From Oceanicoccus sagamiensis (GTDB taxonomy: Bacteria; Pseudomonadota; Gammaproteobacteria; Pseudomonadales; Dasaniaceae), in assembly GCF_002117105.1 (NCBI RefSeq), contig NZ_CP019343.1:2046001-2110000 (forward strand): a stretch of DNA of 64,000 bases, read 5' to 3'. The notes beneath the pieces were generated by a model that saw only the letters and a program-made list of their open reading frames with translations, searched no databases and was not told the origin of the DNA. Positions 63,905 through 64,000 of the stretch are shown here, one piece after another. The position numbers and the translations under genes were made by a program. The stretch's first letter is position 1; each line of letters starts with the position of its first letter.

Positions 63905-64000
63905 ATGACCATTGCTGATCGTTGGTTATTACCCGATGGCGTTGAAGAACTGCTGCCTGAACAGGCTGCGCAGGTAGAAAACCTGCGCCGCAGCTTACTC
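63905..64000 (+). CDS. hisZ: ATP phosphoribosyltransferase regulatory subunit, partial
   Basis: Only the first 32 codons are in the window. MTIADRWLLPDGVEELLPEQ followed by AAQVENLRRSLL matches the N-terminus of HisZ, the histidyl-tRNA-synthetase-like partner of short HisG proteins. Its position after hflC is as in pseudomonads, where purA follows. Confidence 0.85.
   Translation, partial: MTIADRWLLPDGVEELLPEQAAQVENLRRSLL

Overview
The window is a chromosomal stretch of a gammaproteobacterium, most likely a marine one of the Cellvibrionales/Spongiibacter type. This is an inference from three things: a contiguous trpEGDC operon, the block rsgA/orn ... queG-nnr-tsaE-amiB-mutL ... miaA-hfq-hflX-hflK-hflC followed by hisZ (a Pseudomonas-like order), and families common in marine gammaproteobacteria (DUF3604 cluster, TonB receptors, PQQ-type dehydrogenase). 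No rRNA, tRNA, CRISPR array or complete transposase was seen.

Layout. 0-4.1 kb: tryptophan operon behind a candidate attenuator. 4.2-13.1 kb: mixed metabolic and hypothetical genes, including a DUF3604 / parvulin-like / HupE-UreJ-like cluster. 13.2-26.0 kb: an AT-rich accessory island, all on the minus strand. Its centre is a secreted 967-residue protein with a degenerate transglutaminase-like domain and a hydrophobic C-terminal tip. Behind it lie two long orphan C-terminal cassettes and at least one (perhaps two) short tip remnants, most followed closely by a small candidate immunity gene. Two near-identical SymE-like genes bracket the array, and short inverted-repeat elements lie in it. This looks like a polymorphic-toxin-type locus and is the best candidate for an undescribed system here. 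A coiled-coil membrane protein / hydrolase pair follows. 26.3-35.2 kb: nitrate assimilation (nirBD, nasA-like, fused DmsBC-like subunit, divergent nitrate transporter) with two divergent sigma-54-type promoters. 35.2-41.8 kb: an aminotransferase, then a TPP riboswitch controlling a thiamine uptake/salvage operon (TonB receptor, thiamine-binding protein, PnuC-like transporter, sugar/amine kinase-like protein, VanZ-like protein). 41.8-50.6 kb: frameshifted TauE/SafE permease, psd, sulfurtransferase, HDOD protein, rsgA, orn, an acetate kinase-PduL fusion, queG. 50.9-64.0 kb: nnr, tsaE (frameshifted), amiB, mutL, a tandem array made of REP doublets plus the mutL tail, a GGDEF protein, miaA, hfq, hflX, hflK, hflC and the start of hisZ.

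One intergenic repeat runs through the core regions: a REP-like palindrome GGTGGATTATAATCCACC preceded by GTAG, present singly, as inverted doublets, as a 41-bp tandem array and as a 162-bp tandem array. In two genes the TAG stop codon is the first three bases of the repeat. Four probable frameshifts (LURP-one-like gene, TauE/SafE twice, tsaE) lie in homopolymer runs; because tsaE is normally essential, sequencing error is a serious possibility for them.
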